DNA from: UTPRO1 sp031400185
GTDB taxonomy: Bacteria > Desulfobacterota > Binatia > UTPRO1
DNA length: 60,646 nt
Reading direction: 5' to 3'
Assembly: GCA_031400185.1 (NCBI GenBank)
Contig: JANNPN010000460.1
Span: forward strand, 1-60,646
Below, piece after piece: positions 40,178 through 48,627 of the stretch. The notes beneath the pieces are model-generated. The model saw only the letters and a list, made by a program, of their open reading frames with translations. It did not search any database and was not told the DNA's origin. Each line of letters begins with the position of its first letter. The stretch's first letter is position 1. Both the position numbers and the translations under genes were made by a program.

Positions 40178-40214
40178 GCGGGCGAACGATACGCGGCCAT
40201 CTGCTTCGGTGCTC

Positions 40215-40264
40215 GGGTGGGCGCTTGTGCGGCGTAGCTCCGCTACGCCTCCGCGCACCCACCC
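40215..40264. repeat. Long imperfect palindrome between rpmA and obgE
   Basis: GGGTGGG at the left end pairs with CCCACCC at the right, and an inner GGCGTAGC/GCTACGCC stem closes on a three-base loop, giving a long interrupted hairpin. It lies in the 233-base gap between rpmA and obgE. It could terminate rplU-rpmA transcription, although no U-tract follows, or be a REP-like repeat; a second copy is not in this window. Confidence 0.5.
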
Positions 40265-40410
40265 TGCGCGCCTCGCATCTGACCACTTCTCCTTCGCCCG
40301 CCCGCCTTCCCCGTCCAACTGACAGAAACGGCTCGCTTCGCTTTGCGCTTGATCACATTTCGTTTGGTTGTTGATGGGGTTGCGGTTCCGGTACAGTCCT
40401 CAGAATCCCT

Positions 40411-41490
40411 ATGAAGTTCGTTGACGAAGTCTTGGTTTCCGTGAAGGCCGGCGACGGGGGTCGTGGCTGCTTGGCGTTCTTGCGGGAGAAGTACAGGCCG
40501 TATGGGGGCCCGATCGGGGGGGATGGCGGGCGTGGGGGCAATGTCGTGTTCGTGGCCGACACCGGACTGAATACCCTCCTCGATTTTCGTTTTCAGCGGC
40601 GGCTCGAGGCGGGGCGTGGGGAGCATGGGCGGGGGAAGGGGCAGCACGGCGCTACCGGAGAGACCAAGGTCGTGCGGGTCCCGGTCGGGACGCGGGTTCT
40701 CGATGCGGCGACCGGTGATCTGCTGTTCGACCTCGACGTAGCGGGTCGTGAGGTCGTGGTTGCCGCCGGTGGGCTCGGGGGACGCGGAAACATGCGGTTC
40801 GTGAGCTCGACCAATCGGGCGCCGCGGCGGACCGAGCCCGGGCTTCCCGGGGAGGAGCTCGAGCTTCGGCTCGAGCTGCGCCTGCTCGCCGACGTCGGGC
40901 TCGTCGGGTTTCCGAACGCCGGCAAGTCGACCTTCATCTCGGCCGTGTCGGCGGCGCGGCCGCGGATCGCCGACTATCCGTTCACGACGCTCGTCCCGAA
41001 CCTCGGCGTCGCCGCGGTCGGCGAGCGCAGGATCGTCCTCGCCGACGTCCCCGGCCTCATCGAAGGCGCGCACCTCGGCCAGGGGCTCGGGATCCGTTTC
41101 CTTCGCCACCTCGCGCGAACGGCGGTGCTCGTGCACCTCGTCGACCTGAGCGATCCCCGCGATCCGCTGAGCGCATACGACACCATCAATCGCGAGCTCT
41201 CCGCGTTCGACGCCGAGCTGCCCGCGAAGCCGCAGCTGGTGGCCGCGACCAAGCTCGACGTGACCGAGGCGCGCGAGCGCTTCGACGCGACTGCCGCGGC
41301 GTTCACGGCACGCGGCGTCACGCTGCACGGCGTCTCTGCGGCAACCGGCCACGGCATGGAGGCGCTCATGCACGCGGTCGCGGCGCTGCTCGCGGAGACG
41401 CGCGCGAAAGCGACGGCCGACGCCGATGGCGCCAGTCACGCCGCGGGCAGCGACGACGACGCCACCATCCACGACACGGTCGCATCGTGA
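40411..41490 (+). CDS. obgE: Obg/CgtA GTPase
   Basis: The 359-residue protein has the glycine-rich Obg fold (residues 1-158: FVDEVLVSVKAGDGGRGCLAF, GGRGGNVVFVAD) and a G domain (GFPNAGKSTF, DYPFTTLVPNLGV, DVPGLIEGA, ATKLD). It ends in an acidic Ala-rich tail. It assists late 50S assembly and links growth to GTP and ppGpp. The first 130 codons use Gly GGG heavily, unlike the rest of the gene. The stop overlaps proB by four bases. Confidence 0.95.
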   Translation: MKFVDEVLVSVKAGDGGRGCLAFLREKYRPYGGPIGGDGGRGGNVVFVADTGLNTLLDFRFQRRLEAGRGEHGRGKGQHGATGETKVVRVPVGTRVLDAATGDLLFDLDVAGREVVVAAGGLGGRGNMRFVSSTNRAPRRTEPGLPGEELELRLELRLLADVGLVGFPNAGKSTFISAVSAARPRIADYPFTTLVPNLGVAAVGERRIVLADVPGLIEGAHLGQGLGIRFLRHLARTAVLVHLVDLSDPRDPLSAYDTINRELSAFDAELPAKPQLVAATKLDVTEARERFDATAAAFTARGVTLHGVSAATGHGMEALMHAVAALLAETRAKATADADGASHAAGSDDDATIHDTVAS

Positions 41491-42707
41491 CGAACGCCGC
41501 AGTCAATCGCGGCGCCCCCGCTCGCCGTGTCGTCGTGAAGATCGGCAGCGCCGTACTCGCCGGGACCGACGGCGGCCTCGACCGCGCCCGCATCGACGCG
41601 CTCGTCGACGAGATCGCGGCGCAGCACGCCGCGGGTCGCGAGATGGTGGTCGTCACCTCGGGCGCCGTCGCGGCGGGCATCGTGCGCCTCGGCCTCGGCC
41701 AACGCCCGAAGCTGATCGCCCACAAGCAGGCCGCCGCCGCGGTCGGACAAATCGGCGTCATGAGCGCCTACGAGACGGCCTTCGCGCGCCATGGGCTCAA
41801 GGTCGCGCAGATCCTCCTCACGCGCGACGATCTGTCGAGCGCGCGGCGGCATCTCAACGCCGAGCACGCGATCCGCACCCTCCTCGAATGGCGGGTGATC
41901 CCGGTCGTGAACGAGAACGACACCGTCGTCGTCGAGGAGATCAAGCTCGGCGACAACGACAACCTTTCGGCGCTCACCGCGAACCTCGTCGAGGCCGACC
42001 TGCTCGTGATCCTGAGCGACGTCGACGGTCTGCACACGGCCGACCCGCGCTCGAGCCCCGACGCCGCGCTCGTCCCGTTGGTCGACGCGGTGACGCCGGA
42101 GGTCGAAGCGATGGCCGGGGTCGGCGGGCCGCTCGGCACCGGCGGCATGGCGACCAAGCTCGCGGCAGCGAAGAAGGCGACGAGCTCCGGCATCGCGACC
42201 GTCATCGCGGACGGCCGGCGTCCGGGCGTGCTCGGCGCGGTGCTCGCGGGTGCCGGCGACGTCGGCACGTTCTTCCGACCGGTCGCCGACCGCCTCGCGA
42301 AGCGCAAGCGCTGGATCGCCTACGTGCTGAAGCCGGGCGGTACCGTGGTCGTCGACGGCGGCGCGTGCCGCGCGATCGTCGAGCACGGCCGGAGCCTCCT
42401 CGCCTCGGGCCTGCGCGAAGTGCGCGGCAAGTTCGGCGTCGGCTCCTGCGTGCACTGCGTCGACGCCGACGGGCGCGAGCTCGCGCGGGGGATCGTGAGC
42501 TACAGCGCCGAGGAGATCGATCGCATCAAGGGTCGGCACTCGCGTGAGATCGAGGCGATCCTCGGGTACACGCGCGGCGACGAGGTCATCCACCGGAACG
42601 ATCTCGTCCGGCTCGATCGCATGAACGTGAGCGCGCTCGCGTCCGATGCGGCTGCCGGAGCATCCGCGTCGCCGGCGGCGCAGCACGCCAAAGGAGATCC
42701 ACCGTGA
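41487..42707 (+). CDS. proB: Glutamate 5-kinase with PUA domain
   Basis: The 406-residue protein has the amino-acid kinase core (VVVKIGSAVLAG, VVTSGAVAAGIVRLGL, VNENDTVVVEEIKLGDND, GTGGMATKLAAAKKA) and a C-terminal PUA domain from about residue 285 (GTVVVDGGACRAIVEHGRSL). It phosphorylates glutamate in proline synthesis. The GTG start overlaps the obgE stop (GTGA) and its TGA overlaps proA, so the run is coupled. Confidence 0.96.
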   Translation: MTNAAVNRGAPARRVVVKIGSAVLAGTDGGLDRARIDALVDEIAAQHAAGREMVVVTSGAVAAGIVRLGLGQRPKLIAHKQAAAAVGQIGVMSAYETAFARHGLKVAQILLTRDDLSSARRHLNAEHAIRTLLEWRVIPVVNENDTVVVEEIKLGDNDNLSALTANLVEADLLVILSDVDGLHTADPRSSPDAALVPLVDAVTPEVEAMAGVGGPLGTGGMATKLAAAKKATSSGIATVIADGRRPGVLGAVLAGAGDVGTFFRPVADRLAKRKRWIAYVLKPGGTVVVDGGACRAIVEHGRSLLASGLREVRGKFGVGSCVHCVDADGRELARGIVSYSAEEIDRIKGRHSREIEAILGYTRGDEVIHRNDLVRLDRMNVSALASDAAAGASASPAAQHAKGDPP

Positions 42708-43957
42708 GCACCCTCGAGCAAGACGTCGTCGACCTCTGTCGCGCCGCACGCGCCGCGGCACCCGCGCTCGCCCGCGCGTCGACGGCGGAGAAGGACGCGG
42801 CGCTCCACGCCGGCGCGAAGGCGCTGCGCGCCCGCACCGACGAGCTCGTCGCGGCGAACGCCGACGACGTCGAGGCCGCACGCGCAGCGGGCGGCGCGGC
42901 GGCGTTCCTCGACCGGCTGATGCTGAACCCGAAGCGGATCGACGCGATGGCGGTCGGGCTCGAGCAGATCGCCGCCCTGCCCGATCCGGTCGGCGAGGAG
43001 ATCAGCCGCTGGCGCCGCCCGAACGGCCTCGACATCCAGCAGCGACGCGTGCCGCTCGGCGTGATCGGCATCATCTACGAGTCGCGCCCGAACGTGACCG
43101 CCGACGCCGCCGGTCTCTGTCTCAAGTCCGGCAACGCGGTCGTGCTGCGAGGCGGCAGCGAGGCGTTTCGCACCAATTGCCTCATCGCCGACGTGCTGCG
43201 CGACGCGGCGACCACCATCCCGCGCGACGCGATCGCGCTCGTTCGGAGCACCGACCGCGCCGCGGTGAAGGTCCTCCTCAAGCAGGTCGAGCTGATCGAC
43301 GTCATCATCCCGCGCGGCGGCGAGGAGCTCATCCGGGCGATCACCGAGGGCTCGCGTATTCCCGTGATCCAGCACCTGAACGGCGTCTGTCAGCTCTACG
43401 TCGACTGTGCCGCCGATCTGGCGCTCGCCGAGCGGCTCTGCATGAACGCGAAGACGCAGCGGCCCGGCGTCTGCAACGCGATCGAGAACCTGCTCGTGCA
43501 CCGCGACGTCGCGGCCAAGTTTCTGCCGACGATCGCCGCGAAGCTCACCGCGGCGGGCGTCGAGCTCCGCGGCGATCCCGAGACCGTGCGGCTCGTGCCA
43601 GGCACGAAAGCCGCAGTCGAGGCGGACTGGGGCACGGAATACCTCGATCTCGTGTTGTCCGTGAAGGTCGTCGACGGGATCGACGACGCTATCGCGTTCA
43701 TCCGCCGCTACGGCTCCGGGCTCGCCGACGCGATCGTCACGACCGACCAGGCCGCCGCCGATCGCTTCAGCGCCGAGATCGACTCGGCCGCCGTCTTCGT
43801 GAACGCGTCGACGCGCTTCACCGACGGCTTCGAGTTCGGCTTCGGCGCCGAGATCGGCATCAGCACCAATCGCCTGCACGCGCGGGGACCGATGGGCCTC
43901 CGCGAGCTCACGACGTACAAGTACGTAGTGCGCGGCAACGGTCAGATCCGCACGTGA
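42704..43957 (+). CDS. proA: Gamma-glutamyl phosphate reductase
   Basis: The 417-residue aldehyde dehydrogenase-fold enzyme has RRVPLGVIGIIYESRPNVT, GNAVVLRGGSEA, IPVIQHLNGVCQLYVD, the catalytic Cys in KTQRPGVCNAIE and the C-terminal ELTTYKYVVRGNGQIR. It reduces glutamyl-phosphate to the semialdehyde with NADPH. It overlaps proB by four bases. Confidence 0.97.
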   Translation: MSTLEQDVVDLCRAARAAAPALARASTAEKDAALHAGAKALRARTDELVAANADDVEAARAAGGAAAFLDRLMLNPKRIDAMAVGLEQIAALPDPVGEEISRWRRPNGLDIQQRRVPLGVIGIIYESRPNVTADAAGLCLKSGNAVVLRGGSEAFRTNCLIADVLRDAATTIPRDAIALVRSTDRAAVKVLLKQVELIDVIIPRGGEELIRAITEGSRIPVIQHLNGVCQLYVDCAADLALAERLCMNAKTQRPGVCNAIENLLVHRDVAAKFLPTIAAKLTAAGVELRGDPETVRLVPGTKAAVEADWGTEYLDLVLSVKVVDGIDDAIAFIRRYGSGLADAIVTTDQAAADRFSAEIDSAAVFVNASTRFTDGFEFGFGAEIGISTNRLHARGPMGLRELTTYKYVVRGNGQIRT

Positions 43958-43988
43958 GCCCTGCCACGACGAGCGCGACGAGGGAGTG

Positions 43989-44639
43989 ATGCGCCTCGGG
44001 CTGTTCGGCGGCACCTTCGATCCCGTCCACGTCGCGCACCTGCGCACCGCCGAAGAGGTACGCGAAGCGCTCGCTCTCGATCGCGTCGATCTCGTGCTGT
44101 CGGCGACGCCGCCGCACAAGCCGGCCGGTACGCAGGCGTCCGTCGCGCACCGCCGCCGCATGCTCGAGCTCGCGACCGCCGGCAATGCGCACCTCGCGCC
44201 GAACTTCTGCGAGCTCGAGCGCGAGGGTCCGTCCTACTCGATCGACACCGTCCGCGCCGTGCAGGCGCGCGATCCTGACGCGGTGCTCACCTTCATCCTC
44301 GGCGCCGACGCCTTCGCGGAGATCGGGACGTGGAAGGACTATGCGACCATCCTCACGCTATGTGACTTCTGCGTGATATCGCGTCCGGGAGCCCGCGAAC
44401 GCGAACTTCCAATTGCCGTCGAAAATGCCTTCTGTTATGACTCGAGTCGTGGAGTGTACGCGCATCGCTCCGGTCGAGCGCTCCGCTTCCTGCCGGTCAC
44501 GGCACTCATGATTTCGGCCTCCGACATCCGCCGACGTTGCGCTTCCGGACTTTCCATCCGCCACCTCGTTTCCGACGCGGTAGCCGACTACATCGCGATC
44601 CACGGTTTGTACGGCATGGGGAGGACCGCAGCCCGTTGA
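43989..44639 (+). CDS. nadD: Nicotinate-nucleotide adenylyltransferase
   Basis: The 216-residue protein begins MRLGLFGGTFDPVHVAHL with the nucleotidyltransferase GxFDPxHxxH motif, followed by SATPPHKP, YSIDTVRAV, FILGADAFAEIGTWKDY and the C-terminal ISASDIRRR signature. It adenylates nicotinate mononucleotide in NAD synthesis. A GAGGGA lies just upstream. Its stop overlaps the rsfS start (TTGA). Confidence 0.95.
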   Translation: MRLGLFGGTFDPVHVAHLRTAEEVREALALDRVDLVLSATPPHKPAGTQASVAHRRRMLELATAGNAHLAPNFCELEREGPSYSIDTVRAVQARDPDAVLTFILGADAFAEIGTWKDYATILTLCDFCVISRPGARERELPIAVENAFCYDSSRGVYAHRSGRALRFLPVTALMISASDIRRRCASGLSIRHLVSDAVADYIAIHGLYGMGRTAAR

Positions 44640-45037
44640 CCTCGCTCGACGGCTTGACCAAGGCGCTCCGGTGCGCCGAAGCGGCGCTGGACAAGAAGGC
44701 GGTCGACCTGGTCGTGCTCGACGTCGGCGCGCTGACCTCGATCGCGGACTATCTCATCATCTGCACGGGCCGCTCCGATCGTCAGGTGCAAGCGATCGCG
44801 CAGGCAATCGACGAGCAGATCCGCGCCGACGGCGTCCGCCCGACGGCGATCGAGGGCATGACCCGCGGCCAGTGGGTGCTGATGGATTACTCGGACGTCA
44901 TCGTCCACGTGTTCCAGAAAGAGGTCCGCGAGTTCTACGATCTCGAGCGGATGTGGGAGCACGCTCCGCACGTGCAACTCCCCGAGCCTCTGCGGAGCCA
45001 GGCGCTCGGCTTCAGCAGCGAAACCGCGGCGATCTGA
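44636..45037 (+). CDS. rsfS: Ribosomal silencing factor RsfS
   Basis: The 133-residue protein matches RsfS: KKAVDLVVLDVGALTSIADYLIICTGRSDRQVQAIAQ-type core, EGMTRGQWVLMDYSDVIVHVF and YDLERMW. RsfS binds L14 and blocks subunit joining under starvation. I use TTG at 44636, which overlaps the nadD stop; no ATG or GTG lies between it and the conserved core. A second TTG six codons on is possible. Confidence 0.92.
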   Translation: MTSLDGLTKALRCAEAALDKKAVDLVVLDVGALTSIADYLIICTGRSDRQVQAIAQAIDEQIRADGVRPTAIEGMTRGQWVLMDYSDVIVHVFQKEVREFYDLERMWEHAPHVQLPEPLRSQALGFSSETAAI

Positions 45038-45053
45038 GCGGAACCCATCGCGC

Positions 45054-46355
45054 GTGCTGCGGCTGACCATTCTCCTCTCTTCGATCGTCGCGGCGCTCAT
45101 TGCCGTCGGGTATTTACTGCACCTGAATCCCGCCCCGGTCACCGTCCACTTCACCCCGACGACCGAGTGGCAGGGTCCGCTCCCACTCGTGCTGCTCGGC
45201 GCGTTCCTCGTCGGCGCCGGTGTGACGTTCCTCGCGTCGCTCGTCCGCGCGAGCCGCACGGCCGTGACGGGCTGGCGTGCCGAGCGCACGGCGCGTCGAC
45301 AACGCCGCCAACAGATTCGCAAGGAGCAAGGCCTCGGCTTCGCGTGGCTCGGCGAGCACGACAAGGCGCGCACCGCGCTCGCGAAAGCGCTCCGCGACGG
45401 CCCCGACGATCTCTCCGCCTTCTTGATGTTCGCGCGCACCTACCTCGAAGAGGGCGATTTCCGCGGGGCGCGGACGGTGCTCGAGGAGGGCCTCGACCGG
45501 CGCGGTCCCGATCCGAAGTTGCTGCTGTTTCTCGCCGAAGCGCAGCGCGGCAGCGGCGACGTCGCCGCGGCCATCGAGACCCTCGAGCGGGCACGGCGCG
45601 CCGATCCCGCGAGCCCGCGCGTGCTGACCGCGCTCCGCGACGCGTACACCGCGAGCGCGCGCTGGAAGGACGCGGGCCGCGTGCAGGAGGCACTCCTGCT
45701 CGTCGTCCACGACCCGCCCGTCCGCGCCGACACCGAGCGGACGCTCATCGGCATGCGGTACCAGAGCACGCTCGAGATCACCGATCCCGCGGCGCGCGTC
45801 GCCGAGCTGCGCGCGCTCCTCCGTGCCCACCCGGACTTCGAACCGGCTGCGGTGAGCCTCGGCGACGCGCTTCTGGCCGCCGACCAGCCGCGTCAGGCCG
45901 AGCGTGTCTGGCGTCGCGCCGTGATCCGCGGTGCGCGCGGCGGCACGCTCGAGCGCCTCGAGCACCTGCTCGCCGGCGGTCCGCGCGCGCGCCGTCTCGA
46001 CGTCTTCACCCGCCGTCTCCTCCGCCGCCGTCCCGACGACGGCACCGCGCGACTCTTCCGCGCCCGTCAGCTCATCCGTGGAGGCCAGCTCGACGAGGCC
46101 GCTGCCGAGCTCGCACGCGTCGGACCCCCGTGGAACTCCCTCGCGAGCTATCACGGCCTCCTCGCCGAGCTGCACGTCCGCCGCGGCGCGCAGGAGGATG
46201 CCGTGCGCGCCTTCCGCCACGCGCTCGCGGCGTGCGCCCTCGGGGTCTTCCACTGCCAGGTGTGTGGCGCCGAGAGCGAAGAGTGGCAGGGCTACTGCGA
46301 GCGCTGCCGCAGCTGGGACAGCTACCGCTCGAGCTACGAGGCGCGCACGAGCTGA
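45054..46355 (+). CDS. LapA-LapB fusion: DUF1049 membrane segment, TPR array and rubredoxin-like zinc knuckle
   Basis: The 433-residue protein starts with two membrane helices (residues about 4-22 and 43-64) around a short beta segment, as in LapA (DUF1049). A TPR superhelix follows (LGFAWLGEHDKARTALAKAL, FARTYLEEGDFRGARTVLEEGL and further pairs to about 390). The C-terminal CQVCG...CERC knuckle is the rubredoxin-like domain of LapB/YciM. In E. coli LapA and LapB are separate adjacent genes, and LapB directs LpxC to FtsH. The GTG start lies 16 bases after rsfS. The fusion and an LpxC with a receiver domain in one genome suggest elaborate LPS control. Confidence 0.82.
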   Translation: MLRLTILLSSIVAALIAVGYLLHLNPAPVTVHFTPTTEWQGPLPLVLLGAFLVGAGVTFLASLVRASRTAVTGWRAERTARRQRRQQIRKEQGLGFAWLGEHDKARTALAKALRDGPDDLSAFLMFARTYLEEGDFRGARTVLEEGLDRRGPDPKLLLFLAEAQRGSGDVAAAIETLERARRADPASPRVLTALRDAYTASARWKDAGRVQEALLLVVHDPPVRADTERTLIGMRYQSTLEITDPAARVAELRALLRAHPDFEPAAVSLGDALLAADQPRQAERVWRRAVIRGARGGTLERLEHLLAGGPRARRLDVFTRRLLRRRPDDGTARLFRARQLIRGGQLDEAAAELARVGPPWNSLASYHGLLAELHVRRGAQEDAVRAFRHALAACALGVFHCQVCGAESEEWQGYCERCRSWDSYRSSYEARTS

Positions 46356-46363
46356 TCCGATCG

Positions 46364-47578
46364 CTAGCGCGCGCGGCGCTTGCGGGAACGCGGCGCCGCC
46401 GCCGACGCGTCCCCGCCCGCACCCTCCACCCCGAACAGATGTGCATGCATGCGCACGAGGCTCGCCAGGTCGTGCAGGTCGGTGTCGAAATTCGGCACGG
46501 TGACGAACGGGATGCGGCGCGACAGTCCGGCCCGGAACTGCTCCATCCGAAGGGCCTCGCCCCGCGCGAGCAACTGGTAATCGACGAAGTTGGCGGCGAG
46601 CCACGAGACGTGCGCGACCGGCACGCCCGCGTCGAGCAGCGCCGCGCGGACCGCGTCCTCGTCGACAGGCGTCACCGTGCCGGCCCGAAAGGTCTCGGGG
46701 TCGGCGGTGAGCTCGTCGTGCACGCGGTTGAAGACGACCCCACCGAGCGGCATCTGCATCGCCTGCATGCGCTCGGAGAAGAACTCCGCCTCGGTCAGCA
46801 CCTGTTCCTCCGGCCCCGTCACGAGCACGAATGCCGTGCTCGGCGCACGCAGGATCTGGTGGATCACGTCGGTCCGCGCCGTGAACGCGTCGAACATGCC
46901 GCTCATCGCGGAGAAGAAGTCCGACACTTCCGCGAGCGCGCTCACCCCCGTCGCCTCCTCGAGCTTCCGGAAGAGGAAGCCGACGGTGCGGTTCATCGCC
47001 TTCGCGGCCGCCCAGCCCTGCGACAGGTACGGCATCACGAACCAGCGCACGACCTTCCGGTCGAGGAAGTCGCGGATGCGCTCGGGCGCCTCGAAGAAGT
47101 CGAGGGCGCGCTTGGTCGGTGGCGTGTCGAGCACGATCAGGTCGTAGGCGTCGCTCTCGCAGAGCAGGCAGAGCTGCTCGATCGCCATGTACTCGTGCGA
47201 GCCGGCGAAGTTCTGCGACAGGTTCAGATAGAAACGGTTCCGCAGGATCCGCTCGCGGACCTCCTCCGACGGCGCATGGCGCGCGACCAGGCGATCCCAG
47301 GCGTCCTTCTGGTCGAGCATCATCGCCGCAAGTGAGCCGCGCGCCTCGTGGCCGGTGGTCGCGAGGAGCTGCGGGTCGACCTGGCGCGGCTCGTCGCCGA
47401 GCTCGGTGATCCCGAGCGAGTTCGCGAGGCGGCGGGCCGGGTCGATCGTGAGCACGACGGCGCGGCGCCCTTGCAACGCGCCCCAGAGCGCGATCGTCGC
47501 CGCCGTCGTCGTCTTGCCGACGCCGCCCGAGCCGACGCAGACGACGACGCGATGATCGCGGACGAGCTTCGCGAGCAT
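46364..47578 (-). CDS. ArsA/Get3-family ATPase, second of a pair
   Basis: The 404-residue protein has the deviant Walker A VCVGSGGVGKTTTAATIALWG, LTIDPARRLANSLG and switch DLIVLDTPPTKRALDF, all features of ArsA-type anion/tail-anchored-protein ATPases. A basic tail (RSRKRRAR) ends it. No arsenic-resistance genes are near, so arsenite transport is unlikely. ATG 47578 overlaps the stop of the preceding ArsA gene, and the two probably form a heterodimer. Confidence 0.88.
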   Translation of the reverse strand: MLAKLVRDHRVVVCVGSGGVGKTTTAATIALWGALQGRRAVVLTIDPARRLANSLGITELGDEPRQVDPQLLATTGHEARGSLAAMMLDQKDAWDRLVARHAPSEEVRERILRNRFYLNLSQNFAGSHEYMAIEQLCLLCESDAYDLIVLDTPPTKRALDFFEAPERIRDFLDRKVVRWFVMPYLSQGWAAAKAMNRTVGFLFRKLEEATGVSALAEVSDFFSAMSGMFDAFTARTDVIHQILRAPSTAFVLVTGPEEQVLTEAEFFSERMQAMQMPLGGVVFNRVHDELTADPETFRAGTVTPVDEDAVRAALLDAGVPVAHVSWLAANFVDYQLLARGEALRMEQFRAGLSRRIPFVTVPNFDTDLHDLASLVRMHAHLFGVEGAGGDASAAAPRSRKRRAR

Positions 47579-48540
47579 CAGGCCGGTCTTTCCGATCGGG
47601 GCGATGGGGCCGCCGGCACCGCCGGCTCGAGCTGGCGGGTCGCGTTCGCCATCAGCGCTCGGATCTCGTCGAGCCCGAACTCCTCGGCGAATACGAACGG
47701 CAGCAGCACCGTCGGCATGGGCACGGCGTCGCGCAGTCGATCGAGATACCGGCGGTTGATCGCCGCCCAGCCCGCTTCCTCGCGGGCGCATCGCAGCACG
47801 TCGGTGACGAACGGCTTGGCCCCGGCGGGCGGCGGGGGAACGTCCGCCGGCGCGAGCGGCGCCTCGTGCACGCGGTTCACGAAGAGCACGCCGAGCGGCA
47901 TCCGCAGGCGATCGCGCAGCTGCTGGTACATCTCGGTCGTCTCGTTGACGGGCATCTCCTCGGCGGTCGTGACGGGGCAGACGGCCGTGCGCAGCGGATC
48001 GACCAGCAGGTTCATCACCTTTTGCGCTTCCCGCCGCACGAGCCCGGGACCGAACGCCTCGGCCGCCGCGCTCGGCATGCGGAGGTACTGGAGGACGTGC
48101 CCGGTCGCGGGCGCATCGACGACGATTACGTCCCACTTCCGCCGGCCCTTCACCGTGAGCTGCTCCTCGTACCAGATCTTGCCGACCGTCATGAGCTCCT
48201 TGAGACCCGGAGCCGCCGCGACGAAGTGATGGTAGAGTTTGCTCTCGACCACCATGCGCTGCACCCGGCGCACGGGCAGCACGAGCCCGAGGTACTCGCT
48301 CAGCGCAGATTCGCCGTCGACGGTGAGCACGCAGAGATTCGGAAGCGCCTCCACCATGCCTTCGGTCCCCTCGATCCCGAGGAACTCGGCGAGGCGCCGG
48401 CTCGGCTCCATCTGCGCGAGCAGCACGTGCTTCCCGGCCTCCGCGAAGGCGACCGCAAGCGCGGTCGCGACCGTGCTCTTTCCGACTCCGCCTTTCCCGA
48501 CCACGAAGAGCACACGACGACCTGCGAGCGCACCGAGCAT
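47578..48540 (-). CDS. ArsA/Get3-family ATPase, first of a pair
   Basis: The 320-residue protein has VLFVVGKGGVGKSTVATALA (deviant Walker A with the signature lysine), QMEPSRRLAEFLG and VIVVDAPATGHVLQYL. It is shorter than its partner downstream. The start is ATG 48540; the frame is open upstream but non-homologous. The TGA overlaps the next ATG, so the pair is co-translated. Confidence 0.88.
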   Translation of the reverse strand: MLGALAGRRVLFVVGKGGVGKSTVATALAVAFAEAGKHVLLAQMEPSRRLAEFLGIEGTEGMVEALPNLCVLTVDGESALSEYLGLVLPVRRVQRMVVESKLYHHFVAAAPGLKELMTVGKIWYEEQLTVKGRRKWDVIVVDAPATGHVLQYLRMPSAAAEAFGPGLVRREAQKVMNLLVDPLRTAVCPVTTAEEMPVNETTEMYQQLRDRLRMPLGVLFVNRVHEAPLAPADVPPPPAGAKPFVTDVLRCAREEAGWAAINRRYLDRLRDAVPMPTVLLPFVFAEEFGLDEIRALMANATRQLEPAVPAAPSPRSERPA

Positions 48541-48627
48541 GACCCGGTGACGGTAGGGCACGAGCCCACGCCTCGCAAGCGTCGCTGGCCTGGACAGCAC
48601 CGGGAGCCGCGTGGCAGACGCGGACGC

